From Polychytrium aggregatum (Eukaryota; Chytridiomycota; Chytridiomycetes; Polychytriales), in assembly GCF_025602895.1 (NCBI RefSeq), contig NW_026516412.1, positions 1 through 52,803 on the forward strand: DNA of 52,803 nt. The letters are read 5' to 3'. A program made the position numbers and the translations under genes. The notes below the pieces were generated by a model, which worked only from the letters and a program-made list of their open reading frames with translations, had not been told where the DNA came from and ran no database searches. Positions 1 through 9,115 of the stretch are shown piece by piece (positions within the stretch are counted from its first letter, which is position 1; each line of letters begins with the position of its first letter).

Positions 1-239
1 AGAGAGAGTTTATGGAGATCGGCAAAGGCAGGATCAATGAGGGCAAGAGCGGAACATCCATCATCAATGAAAACAGAAAGGGAGATGGAGACCGGGCCAG
101 AAAGACTCATGACGATAAGAGTGGCCGGAAGAAGAAGCTTATCGTCCGATAATGACGAGTCAAAGGGGGAAGATGTTCGTATCGCCGAACAGACCACCTC
201 GCTTACTTGCGAGGTGCTGCTCGGCTGTGGGCATTTCCC
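1..239 (-). CDS. pol: Pol of D3, N-terminal fragment (off the left edge)
   Basis: From the GGGAAAT heptamer (239-233, minus strand) the -1 frame stays open to the window edge. It encodes the start of Pol as in D1 and D2, up to just beyond the protease-like motif FIDDGCSALALID. The fragment is truncated only by the window. Confidence 0.8.
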
Positions 240-1156
240 GAGTTCCGTTTGACCAGAACCGGGCACTGCTGAACATCGCGACTGCCGGGACAAGACTTTT
301 CCCCGCAGTACAAACAGAGACCCTGCTCACGACGTCGCTTTTTCTCGACGTCGGAGAGCTTAGCAGGGCGGACCGAGACAGAGTCAAGGTCCATGGGAGT
401 GGGCGCAGAAGAGGAGGAAGAAGAAACATGCGCGGGAGAATGGTGGTGATGGGGAGCAGAGCGAGAAGAAGGAGGAGGAGGTTGGGAACGGGAAGAGACC
501 TTGAGACGATGGAGGGCATCGTCGTACTCGACCGCTGCCTTGATCAACTCGGGCAAGGAAGCGGGAGCGGGGCGGAGACCGATCAAATGGAACTTGACTT
601 CAGACTTCAAACCCTCCTTGAAGAAGTGCATCTTGGTGGGTTCGTCAGTCTGGACGCGGGCGGGGAGCTGGACGAAGCGGGTGGCGAAGGCTTGGCAGGA
701 CTTGAGCTGGACCAGGCGCTTGAGGTCGTTCAAGGCCTTATCTTGCGAGGAGGCCGTATCCTCACCGAAGGTCGACTTGAGGGCAACTTCAAAATCCGCG
801 AAGGAAGCCGGGAAGCGGTTGGCCATATAAAAGGCGGCCTCGTACCACTTGAAGGCTTCGCCGCGGAGGAAGGAGGTGGCATAAAGGACCTTCTGGCGCT
901 CGGGCGCGAAGAAGGCGGGATCGGCGAGGAAAACGAGGTGGCACTGGGCGAGGAAGGCCGTCGTTTCGTCACGGGAACCTAGGAACTCCTTGGGCTTGTT
1001 CACCTGGTAGACCTGGCGGGGAGCGGCGGCGGGAGCTTGCAGGTCCTGGATCTGACGATGGAGAGCAGCGTTCTGGGTCATGAGGGCGCTCATACGCTCC
1101 TCCATGCGCGCCAGATACGCGTTGAGGTCTGCAGGGGGTGCAGCAGGCTCAGCCAT
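203..1156 (-). CDS. gag: Gag of D3
   Basis: This is the structural capsid/nucleocapsid polyprotein of a D-family element. The ATG at 1156 (MAEPAAPPADLNAYL) is preferred because codons further upstream in frame have no ATG. The product is about 317 residues, near-identical to the D1 and D2 copies: an N-terminal coiled-coil-like stretch, the retrotransposon Gag core (FLRGEAFKWYEAAFYMANRF) and a Ser/Pro/His-rich linker. Near the C terminus is an unusual cysteine cluster (CLYCGEKSCPG..QQC) that lacks the CCHC histidine. The stop (205-203) sits in the loop of a hairpin, and pol continues in the -1 frame from the slippery heptamer at 239-233. Confidence 0.9.
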   Translation of the reverse strand: MAEPAAPPADLNAYLARMEERMSALMTQNAALHRQIQDLQAPAAAPRQVYQVNKPKEFLGSRDETTAFLAQCHLVFLADPAFFAPERQKVLYATSFLRGEAFKWYEAAFYMANRFPASFADFEVALKSTFGEDTASSQDKALNDLKRLVQLKSCQAFATRFVQLPARVQTDEPTKMHFFKEGLKSEVKFHLIGLRPAPASLPELIKAAVEYDDALHRLKVSSRSQPPPPSSRSAPHHHHSPAHVSSSSSSAPTPMDLDSVSVRPAKLSDVEKKRRREQGLCLYCGEKSCPGSRDVQQCPVLVKRNSGNAHSRAAPRK

Positions 1157-1227
1157 CGGATCGACGAGGGAAAGAGAGGCGAAAGAAGAAGAAAGGCCGG
1201 GAAGCCAAGAGGGAGCGTTCAAAATGA

Positions 1228-2018
1228 TGTTAGAGTCCGAAGGGGACTCAACGGCAAAAGAAGAGGTGAGCTCGAAGTGAGCTCAGGGAAAGCAAGGGTA
1301 AAGTCCGAAGTGGACTCGGAGAGGGAGCGAGGGAAGCAAAGATCCGTTCAAGATAAGACTAGTCTCGAAATGAGACGTGAGGAACACTCAGAGAATAAAG
1401 TAGAAGGCACTTTATTTAGTCCTATTTTGAACGCTGAGGTTCGACTACACATCGCGGGGGTCAGGCTATTTATAGACAAGTCCGGACTTGGCAGCGAAGG
1501 GCGGCCAAGGGAGGGAAAAGTGGGCGATCGAGCAGGGCGAAGGGGGCGATGCACGAACGAGGGCCGAGAAGGACCACCGAGACAGGCAGAGAACCAAAGC
1601 GAGAGAGGCGCAAGCAAAAGCGAAGCACCTGGCAGGAAAAACGTGCAAAGGCGAAGCAATGTGACTCAGCGTCAAGCAAGCGGATTGGTCAAAGAACAGA
1701 TTGGGGCGAACGCATGCAAGATAGGCGAGGGTTTGGGGTGGTCAGGCAGGTCATGAGTCACCGGTGGGGGGACACATGACCGGCAGCCGAATTGCAACCA
1801 ATCGCAGCAAGGCGCGTGCACAAACAAACCGGCGCGTGCGAAGAAGACAAAGGAAGCGGAGCAGCGCGGGAAAACGGAAGTGCGGAATGGGCGGAAATGG
1901 CAGGCAAAAAGGCGGAAAATCGGAGGGGAAGTGCAAAGCTACACACAAACAAACAGAAAGGCAAAGAACAGCCAAGTGGGCAGTCAAAGTGGGGAGCAGG
2001 CAGGAGCTATCCCTAACA
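1228..2018 (-). repeat. 5' LTR of D3 (D-family LTR, 791 bp)
   Basis: Read on the minus strand it starts TGTTAGGGATAGC at 2018 and ends GACTCTAACA at 1228, the same ends as the LTRs of D1 and D2. It carries the D-family TATAAATAG promoter and downstream AATAAA. TG..CA termini are present. Confidence 0.95.
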
Positions 2019-2019
2019 T

Positions 2020-2976
2020 CGCCCCTACTTCGGCGTTCCTGACGACGTCGATGATCTTGCCCAAGACCCCGAGGACCACTCTGCTGGTCGCAACTCTGCC
2101 ACCAGGCAGATAGGTCCTCCCGACCGCTTCTCTGGTAAGGACCCGAGCCGCTGCAATGCCTTCCTTTCGCATTGCAGACTGGCCTTCGTGTCCAACCCTC
2201 CCCTCTTCCAGACTGAAAGGGATAAGGTGTTTTACGCCTTATCCTATCTCGATGGTACTGCTGCAGACTACATGCAGCCGTACATCGATCAGTTGGAGAG
2301 AGACCCCGAGTGCTCCCCCCCTGCCATCCGTGACTTTGCCGGTTTCTCCGAGTGGCTCCGTGCTGCCTTTGGCCAGGTCCAGCCCACCATCGCCGCTGCT
2401 CGCGAGATGGTCAGGCTTTACCAAGTCACCTCCGCCGCCGCCTATGCCGCCGAGTACCGCCGCCAAGCCGTCCACCTCGTCACTTGGTCCCAAGACCCTC
2501 TCATGTTCCACTTCGAGAGTGGACTCAAGCCCTCGGTTCAAGACGAACTCTCCCGCCGCTCCTTCGACAACCTCGAAGATCTCATGCAAGCGGCGATCGC
2601 CATCGACAACCGCCAGGAGGACCAACGCTCCCGCCGTCCCAACCACCGCTCCGCTCCTGCTCCTGCTCCTGCTCGTCCGGCTCCTCTCCCTTTCCGTCCG
2701 GCTCCTCGTCCCTTCGCTCCTGCTCCTCCTCCTCGCCCCGCTCAAGCATTCAACGTTCCCCAGCCCATGGACCTCAGCCAGGCTTCCGCTCGCAGGCTGA
2801 CCGCCGAGGACAAGGCCGCCCTCCGTGCTGCCAACCGTTGCTTTTATTGCAAGCAGGAAGGGCACATTGCCCTTCGCTGCCCCAATAAGACCTCCTCCCG
2901 CTTGGCTGTCATCGATGCTTCTTTGGCTGCTGTTGAGGTGAATAAACTTGACGACCAGGAAAACTTCTCTGCCTAG
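2020..2976 (+). CDS. gag: Gag of element B, 5'-truncated
   Basis: The reading frame is already open at the D3 junction, so the start codon is beyond D3. Visible parts are the Gag core (from PPDRFSGKDPSRCNAFLSHC near 2120 to YLDGTAADYMQPYI near 2275), a Pro/Ala-rich linker (2640-2750) and a standard CCHC zinc knuckle, CFYCKQEGHIALRC (near 2840-2880). The stop TAG is 2974-2976. Gag packages element RNA into cytoplasmic particles. Pol overlaps in the -1 frame. Confidence 0.88.
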   Translation, partial: RPYFGVPDDVDDLAQDPEDHSAGRNSATRQIGPPDRFSGKDPSRCNAFLSHCRLAFVSNPPLFQTERDKVFYALSYLDGTAADYMQPYIDQLERDPECSPPAIRDFAGFSEWLRAAFGQVQPTIAAAREMVRLYQVTSAAAYAAEYRRQAVHLVTWSQDPLMFHFESGLKPSVQDELSRRSFDNLEDLMQAAIAIDNRQEDQRSRRPNHRSAPAPAPARPAPLPFRPAPRPFAPAPPPRPAQAFNVPQPMDLSQASARRLTAEDKAALRAANRCFYCKQEGHIALRCPNKTSSRLAVIDASLAAVEVNKLDDQENFSA

Positions 2977-5885
2977 AAAAGGTCGGAGGAGCTTTCCTAG
3001 GCGTCAATCATGTCATAAATCTTCCTCCTGTAAATGTCTCCACGGTAAATCACTCTCCTACCTTTTGCCATCTTGCCCCCGTCACCATTGCCACCGCTTC
3101 CACCGCTCTTGCTTCTTCGTCTTCGCCTCCCGAGCCTGACATCCAACGTCAGCCCTCCCTCGCTGTGACTCTGCTGTGCGGTCCAGAGTCCATACGGGCA
3201 ACCGCCATGATCGATACCGGCGCGGTTACTTCGTTTATGGACACTGGATTCGCCGCAACCCACGCTCTCCCCACCTTTGCAACTTCTTTCGTCATCACTC
3301 TTGCCGATGGTTCTTCGATGGAGTCTAGTCTTGGAGTTTGTGTTTCTATGATCACAGGCATCAGCCACTATGAACAAATCTCGTTCGCGCTGATTCCCTT
3401 GGCTTCATACCCGATCATCTTGGGTATGGATTGGATCAAGAAACACAAACCCTACTTTGACTGGCACCATGACTCTATTTTCTTGCCTTGCACCTCTATC
3501 CACAGTTTGGCCTCCCCGTTCTCTCCCGAGCCACAGTCCTCTAGGTCCAGCCCTGCCGAGTCCCCTGCTGAGGTCCCCGCCGAGCCTGCCGTGTCCCTGC
3601 CCGAGTCCAAGATTGTTCCTGCCAAGTCCCCAGCCGAGTCCCCAGCCGAGCCCGAGATCCTCCCTGCCTTGCCTCCTGCCGTGCCCAAGCCCAGTCCTGC
3701 CTTGCCTCCTGCCGTCCCAAAGACCAAGACCAAAACCCAGTCCCTGCCCAGCGTCAGCCTGATCGGCAGCATCCCCTTCCAGCACGCCGTCCAGAAGGAA
3801 GGCCTGGAAGTGTTCCTCTTGGATGCTGCCCGAGTCCTGTCCCTCTGCTCCGTCGACGCTGGAGCCAAGCCCAAGGCCGAGCCCTCTGTCCCCTCCAAGT
3901 ACTCGTCCTTTGCCAAGGTGTTTTCCAAGTCCGAGGCCGACAAGCTCCCCCAGCACCGCCCTTACGACCACACGATCCCGTTGGTCGAAGGTGCGTCTCC
4001 GTCGTTTGGGCCCGTCTACAACCTCTCCAAGCCGGAGATGGACGCCCTCCACACCTACATCCAAGAGAACTTGTCCAAGGGTTTCATCCGCCGCTCCGAG
4101 TCCCCTGCCGGTGCCCCAGTCCTGTTCGTCAAGAAGAAGGATGGCTCCCTCCGTCTCTGCGTCGACTACCGGGCCCTGAACAAGATCACCGTGCCGAACC
4201 GCTGCCCCTTGCCCCTGATTGCCGAGACGTTCGACAACCTCGGCAAGGCCAAGATCTTCACCAAGCTCGACATGCGAGGCGCATACAACCTTTTGCGCAT
4301 CGCTGAAGGTGAAGAATGGAAGACGGCTTTCCGCTGTCGCTACGGCCACTTCGAGTACAACGTCATGCCGTTCGGCTTGACCAACGCTCCTGCCTCGTTC
4401 CAAGCCTTCGTCAACGATGTCCTTCGTGAATACCTTGACCAGTTCGTGGTCGTCTACCTGGACGACATCCTCATCTACTCCTCCGATCCTACCGAGCACG
4501 ACGCTCATGTCAAGAAAGTCCTGACCAAGCTCCAAGACGCCGGACTCTCACTCAAGCTTGAAAAGTGTGAGTTCGATCAGTCCTCCGTCGCCTTCCTCGG
4601 GTTCATCATCTCGCCCGATGGAATCTCCATGGATCCCGACAAGGTCAAGGCCATCCAGGAGTGGGAGATCCCCCGATCTGCCCACGACATCCAAGTCTTC
4701 CTCGGCCTGGCGAACTTCTACCGTCGGTTCGTCAAGGACTACTCCAAGATCGCCACCCCGCTGACGGACCTCCTGAAGAAGGACATCAAGCTCTCCTGGT
4801 CTCCCTCGGCTCAAACGTCATTCCTGAAGCTTAAGGAATGCCTGAGCACCGGTCCTGTCCTTCGCCACTTCGACCCCGAGCGTCAGTGCGTCATCGAAGC
4901 CGACGCATCTGACTATGCTCTTGGCGCTGTTCTCAGTCAGCGCGACGACGAAGGCCTCCTCCACCCCGTCGCCTTCTACTCCCGGAAGCTGCTCGATGCA
5001 GAAATGAATTATCAAATCTATGATAAGGAACTTCTCGCCATCGTCGCAGCCTTCAAGCAATGGAGACACTACCTCGAGTTCTCCTCCCAAGCCACCGAGG
5101 TCGTCACCGACCACAAGAACCTCGAATACTTCCAGACCTCCCGCAACCTCAGCCGTCGCCAAGTCCGTTGGTCCGAGATCCTTGGCGATTACAACTTCGT
5201 CATCAGGTATCGACCCGGAACCCTCAACAATGCCGCCGACGCCCTCTCCCGCAAGGACAAGTTCCCTAAGGAGGGGGGTGACTCTCGTAGCTCCCCGAAC
5301 ACCCAGACCCTGCTGCCACCAAAACTCTTCGTTTCCGCCCTCCGAGCTGTTCCCGTTGCCCCCGAGTCCGAGGATATCGCCGTCCTCCTCAAGTCAAGCC
5401 TCAAGAAGGACTCTACCTTTGGTCCGATCCTGTCCCAAGTCCTCAAGAACCCTGCCTCCTGTCCCGGCTACTCCGTCGACAACGACCTTCTGCTCTTTGA
5501 AGGTCTCGTCTGCGTCCCCGATGTCCCCGAGCTCAAGCGCAAGATTCTCGTCGAGTGCCACGACTCGCCGACTGCCGGCCACTTCGGCGTCGCCAAGACC
5601 TTCGAGCTCGTCTCCCGGACCTTCCACTGGCCGACCATGCGTCGTTACATCAAGGAGTATGTCTCCGGATGCGACACCTGCCAGCGGAACAAGCACTCCC
5701 GTCACAAGCCCTACGGACTCCTTGCCTCGCTCCCTGTTCCCGATCGCCCTTGGTCCTCAGTCTCGGTCGACTTCATCACCCAGCTTCCCGAGTCCTCTGG
5801 ACACACAGCCATCTGTGTGTTTGTCGACCGCTTCACCAAGATGGCCCACTTCGTCCCGTCAAGCAACGAGGCCAACGCCGAGGAC
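2952..5885 (+). CDS. pol: Pol of element B, N-terminal part, interrupted by D1
   Basis: The polyprotein is made by -1 shifting from gag. Domains in order: aspartic protease with DTG (3213-3221, MIDTGAVTSF); a Pro/Glu/Ser-rich linker (3530-3760); reverse transcriptase ([24 protein letters not shown] at 4455-4466); RNase H (EADASDYALGAVLSQ near 4900); integrase zinc finger (HFGVAKTFELVSRTFHW..CDTCQ, 5580-5690); and the start of the DDE core (SVDFITQLPE near 5765). The frame is severed at 5885 by D1 and resumes at 30753. No other stop or frameshift was seen. Confidence 0.92.
2958..3002 (+). promoter_or_regulatory. Candidate -1 ribosomal frameshift signal, element B
   Basis: The heptamer GGAAAAC (2958-2964) is read as G GAA AAC in the gag frame. 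A 6-nt spacer follows, then a stem GCCTAG (2971-2976) with CTAGGC (2997-3002). After one A/C mismatch the stem extends inward as AAAG/CTTT. The gag stop lies inside the 5' arm. The -1 frame is open from 2952 into pol. The heptamer is of the GGA-type (compare GGAUUUA at the MMTV pro-pol site) rather than the XXXYYYZ ideal. Confidence 0.6.
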
Positions 5886-6677
5886 TGTTAGGGATAGCTC
5901 CTGCTTGTTCTCCACTTTGACTGCACACTTGGTTGTTCTTTTGCCTTTCTGTTTGTTTGTGTGTAGCTTTGCAGTTCCCCTCCAATTTTCCGCCTTTTGC
6001 CTGCCATTTCCGCTCCTTCCGCACTTCCGTTTTCCCGCGCTGCTCCGCTTCCTTTGTCTTCTTCGCACGCGCCGGTTTGTTTGTGCACGCGCTTCGCTGC
6101 GATTGGTTGCAATTCGGCTGCCGGTCATGTGTCCCCCCACCGGTGACTCATGACCTGCCTGACCGCCCCGATCTCTTGTTCATCTCGCATGCATTTGCCC
6201 CAACCTTATACTTGACCAATCCGCTTCTTGGATGTTGAGTCACATTGCTTCGCCTTTGCACGTTTCTCCTGCCTGGTGCTTCGCTTTTGCTTGCGCCTCT
6301 CTCGCTTTGGTTCTCTGCCTGTCTCGGTGGTCCTTCTCGGCCCTCGTTCGTGCATCGCCCCCTTCACCCTGCTCGATCGCCCACTTTTCCCTCCCTTGGC
6401 CGCCCTTCGCTGCCAAGTCCGGACTTGTCTATAAATAGCCTGACCCCCGCGATGTGTAGTCGAACCTCAGCGTTCAAAATAGGACTAAATAAAGTGCCTT
6501 CTACTTTATTCTCTGAGTGTTCCTCACGTCTCATTTCGAGACTAGTCTTATCTTGAACGGATCTTTGCTTTCCTCGCTCCCTCTCCGAGTCCACTTCGGA
6601 CTTTACCCTTGCCTTCCCTGAGCTCACTTCGAGCTCACCTTCTTCTTTTGCCGTTGAGTCCCCTTCGGACTCTAACA
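5886..6677 (+). repeat. 5' LTR of D1
   Basis: TGTTAGGGATAGC..GACTCTAACA, 792 bp. It contains TATAAATAG (from 6430) and AATAAA near 6490. Four short stem-loops lie near its 3' end at 6528-6542, 6587-6602, 6620-6636 and 6656-6672. Confidence 0.95.
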
Positions 6678-6691
6678 TCATTTTGAACGCT
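6430..6691 (+). promoter_or_regulatory. TATA box and self-priming pair of D1
   Basis: TATAAA begins at 6430. AGCGTTCAAAAT (6469-6480), where transcripts should begin, is the exact 12-nt reverse complement of ATTTTGAACGCT (6680-6691), two bases after the LTR. No tRNA-type TGG primer site is present. This matches the arrangement known for Tf1-type elements, whose mRNA 5' end primes reverse transcription. That D1 uses it is inferred. Confidence 0.72.
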
Positions 6692-6748
6692 CCCTCTTGG
6701 CTTCCCGGCCTTTCTTCTTCTTTCGCCTCTCTTTCCCTCGTCGATCCG

Positions 6749-7702
6749 ATGGCTGAGCCTGCTGCACCCCCTGCAGACCTCAACGCGTATCTTGCGCGCA
6801 TGGAGGAGCGTATGAACGCCCTCATGACCCAGAACGCTGCTCTCCATCGTCAGATCCAAGATCTGCAAGCTCCCGCCGCCGCTTCCCGCCAGGTCTACCA
6901 GGTGAACAAGCCCAAGGAGTTCCTAGGTTCCCGCGACGAAACGACGGCCTTCCTCGCCCAGTGCCACCTCGTCTTCCTCGCCGATCCCGCCTTCTTCGCG
7001 CCCGAGCGCCAGAAGGTCCTCTACGCAACCTCCTTCCTCCGCGGCGAAGCCTTCAAGTGGTACGAGGCCGCATTCTACATGGCCAACCGCTTCCCTGCCT
7101 TCTTCGCCGATTTCGAAGTTGCCCTCAAGTCGACCTTCGGTGAGGACACGGCCTCCTCGCAAGATAAGGCCCTCAACGACCTCAAGCGCTTGGTTCAACT
7201 TAAGTCCTGCCAAGCCTTTGCCACCCGCTTCGTCCAGCTTGCCGCCCGAGTCCAGACTGATGAACCCACCAAGATGCACTTCTTCAAGGAGGGTTTGAAG
7301 TCGGAAGTCAAGTTCCACCTCATCGGTCTCCGCCCCGCTCCCGCTTCCTTGCCTGAGTTGATCAAGGCAGCGGTCGAGTACGACGATGCCCTTCATCGTC
7401 TCAAGGTCTCCTCCCGTTCCCAACCTCCTCCTCCTTCTTCTCGCTCTGCTCCCCATCACCACCATTCTCCCGCGCATGTTTCTTCTTCCTCCTCTTCTGC
7501 ACCCACTCCCATGGACCTTGACTCTGTCTCGGTCCGCCCTGCTAAGCTCTCCGACGTCGAGAAAAAGCGACGTCGTGAGCAGGGTCTCTGCTTGTACTGC
7601 GGGGAAAAGTCTTGTCCCGGCAGTCGTGATGTTCAGCAGTGCCCGGTTCTGGTCAAACGGAACTCGGGAAATGCCCACAGCCGAGCAGCACCTCGCAAGT
7701 AA
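6749..7702 (+). CDS. gag: Gag of D1
   Basis: A 317-residue Gag from the ATG at 6749. It is nearly identical to the D2 and D3 Gags: a helical N terminus (LNAYLARMEERMNALM), the Gag core (QKVLYATSFLRGEAFKWYEA), a Ser/Pro/His-rich linker and a cysteine cluster, CLYCGEKSCPG, in place of a canonical CCHC knuckle. The stop at 7700-7702 lies in the loop of the frameshift hairpin. Confidence 0.92.
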   Translation: MAEPAAPPADLNAYLARMEERMNALMTQNAALHRQIQDLQAPAAASRQVYQVNKPKEFLGSRDETTAFLAQCHLVFLADPAFFAPERQKVLYATSFLRGEAFKWYEAAFYMANRFPAFFADFEVALKSTFGEDTASSQDKALNDLKRLVQLKSCQAFATRFVQLAARVQTDEPTKMHFFKEGLKSEVKFHLIGLRPAPASLPELIKAAVEYDDALHRLKVSSRSQPPPPSSRSAPHHHHSPAHVSSSSSSAPTPMDLDSVSVRPAKLSDVEKKRRREQGLCLYCGEKSCPGSRDVQQCPVLVKRNSGNAHSRAAPRK

Positions 7703-7719
7703 GCGAGGTGGTCTGTTCG
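7666..7719 (+). promoter_or_regulatory. Candidate -1 frameshift signal of D1
   Basis: GGGAAAT (7666-7672) is read G GGA AAT in the gag frame. After a 9-nt spacer comes a stem of CGAGCAG (7682-7688) plus CACCTCGC (7689-7696). Its partners are GCGAGGTG (7703-7710) and CTGTTCG (7713-7719, one G.U pair), with a 2-nt GT bulge between them. The six-base loop holds the gag stop. The -1 frame opens directly into pol. Confidence 0.78.
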
Positions 7720-8522
7720 GCGATACGAACATCTTCCCCCCTTGACTCGTCATTATCGGACGATAAGCTTCTTCTTCCGGCCACCCTTATCGTCATGAGT
7801 CTTTCTGGCCCGGTCTCCATCTCCCTCTCTGTCTTTATTGATGATGGATGTTCCGCTCTTGCCCTCATTGATCCTGCCTTTGCGGATCTCCATAAACTCT
7901 CTCTTATCCCTCTTTCTACTCCTTACTCCGTTTCCCTTGCTGATGGTTCTTCGGCCGGTTTCATTCGTTTCCAAACCGTTCCTGTGACTCTGACCATTGG
8001 TTCCCACACCGAGTCGATTTCATTTCTTGTGACTCGACTCTCCACCACTCCCATCACTCTTGGTCTTCCCTGGATGCGCTTGCATAATCCAGTTGTCAAT
8101 TGGAAGTCCCTCTCCCTTTCTTTCTCCGATCCCTCTTGCCTTGCTGATGGACACATCCTCGCCGATGTCTCTGCTTCTTCCTTGGACACTTCGTCCACTT
8201 CCGGCACTTCGCCTCCCCCTTCGGGCACTTCGCCTTTGACTCTTCCTCCCTCCGGTCCTTCCCTTACACCGGTTCCCTCCTTTGGCACTTCGCCTTCCCT
8301 TTCTTCCCGCCTTGACTCTGCTTCGCTTTCTGAAGAGCCAACGGCTTTATCTTCGCCCGACATTGAGCTCGTTAATGCGGCGAGTCTTCTCCGTCTTGCA
8401 CGGGAAGACAAGCTCGACATTTTCGCTGCCCAAATGGATATCCGTCCTCCTTCGCCGGAGACGTATCCTACGGTGTCGATAAGGTCCGTGCTCACGACGA
8501 AGGTGTATGCCGAGTCTGGCAC
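7666..8522 (+). CDS. pol: Pol of D1, segment 1 (protease region), cut by F
   Basis: The -1 frame from the slippery site encodes the protease-like region with FIDDGCSALALID, where D-D-G stands in place of the usual D-S/T-G. A Ser/Pro/Thr-rich linker follows. It is cut by element F after GGCAC (8518-8522) and continues in frame at 14600. Confidence 0.88.
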
Positions 8523-8941
8523 TGTGATGACCAGCATCACAACGGACCAATGAGATTGTCCCGCATGCTCTCTCCCTCCGCACCAATCATGAGTCCCCAC
8601 GTGTTTGTTTGCCCCCATGCATGAGCACGCGCCGTTGCCACCCGCGTCTACTGGTTTCCTGCCTCCCCCACCGCTCGGCACATGTCCCCGGGCTGTGCCA
8701 AGCCTCTCTCGCTTGCACACCAGCCACTCTCGCACCCCCTTCTCGCTTCTCTGTGATGCTCCACCCTTCTCGCCCACTTTTGCCCCTCGACCTTCTCCCG
8801 GTCTATAAATAGCCCTGCATGTCTGAGCCTATGTTGAACACCAGTTCGAACAAAACTTGTTCTTTGGTGTTCGGGGCTAAAAGCTAATAAAGCTCATACC
8901 AAGCACTTGGTCTTCGTCCTTGCGCTTGTTCACTCCTCACA
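8523..8941 (+). repeat. 5' LTR of F
   Basis: TGTGATGACCAGC..CACTCCTCACA, 419 bp, with TATAAAT at 8804-8810 and an AATAAA near 8887. Confidence 0.95.
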
Positions 8942-8954
8942 CTTTGTTCGAACT
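8804..8954 (+). promoter_or_regulatory. TATA box and self-priming pair of F
   Basis: AGTTCGAACAAA (8843-8854) begins 39 nt after the first T of the TATA box. It is the exact reverse complement of TTTGTTCGAACT (8943-8954), one base after the LTR. The geometry is the same as in D although the 12-nt sequence is different, which argues for a functional pairing. No tRNA primer site follows the LTR. Confidence 0.75.
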
Positions 8955-9115
8955 CTCTTCTACTGATACCACCTGCTTGGTATCTTCCGCTCCTAGCCCC
9001 GCCCCTTTCCTAGTCCTGTCCGAACCTCAAGCACACTTGTGTCTGAGCCCTCTTCGCTCTCCTGTTCTTGAACCTCCTCGCTTTTTTTTTTCCCAGTCCC
9101 AGTCCCAGTCCCGCC

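Larger units (their letters stand above)
1..2018 (-). mobile_element. Element D3: 5' part of a minus-strand D-family Ty3/gypsy element, cut by the window edge
   Basis: The segment matches elements D1 and D2 read backwards: a complete 5' LTR (1228-2018), a short leader, all of gag (1156-203) and the first part of pol running off the left edge. It is inserted in the gag gene of element B, whose coding sequence starts immediately at 2019-2020. The expected 5-bp target duplication on this side is TCGCC (2019-2023); its partner lies outside the window. No stop or frameshift is visible in the part present. Confidence 0.93.
2019..5885 (+). mobile_element. Element B, left segment (Ty3/gypsy)
   Basis: This is the internal part of a fifth element family: gag (its start removed by the D3 insertion) and pol up to the integrase core, where D1 is inserted after the duplication AGGAC (5881-5885). 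The element resumes at 30753 and ends with its 3' LTR at 31508. Its 5' LTR lies left of D3, outside the window. Confidence 0.93.

Noticed and set aside
8605..8812. Short frames inside the LTRs (also repeated at 14258, 6228, 20646, 26262 and 30298)
   Set aside because: They are repeated only because the LTRs are; they cross the TATA box and lie in untranscribed U3 sequence.
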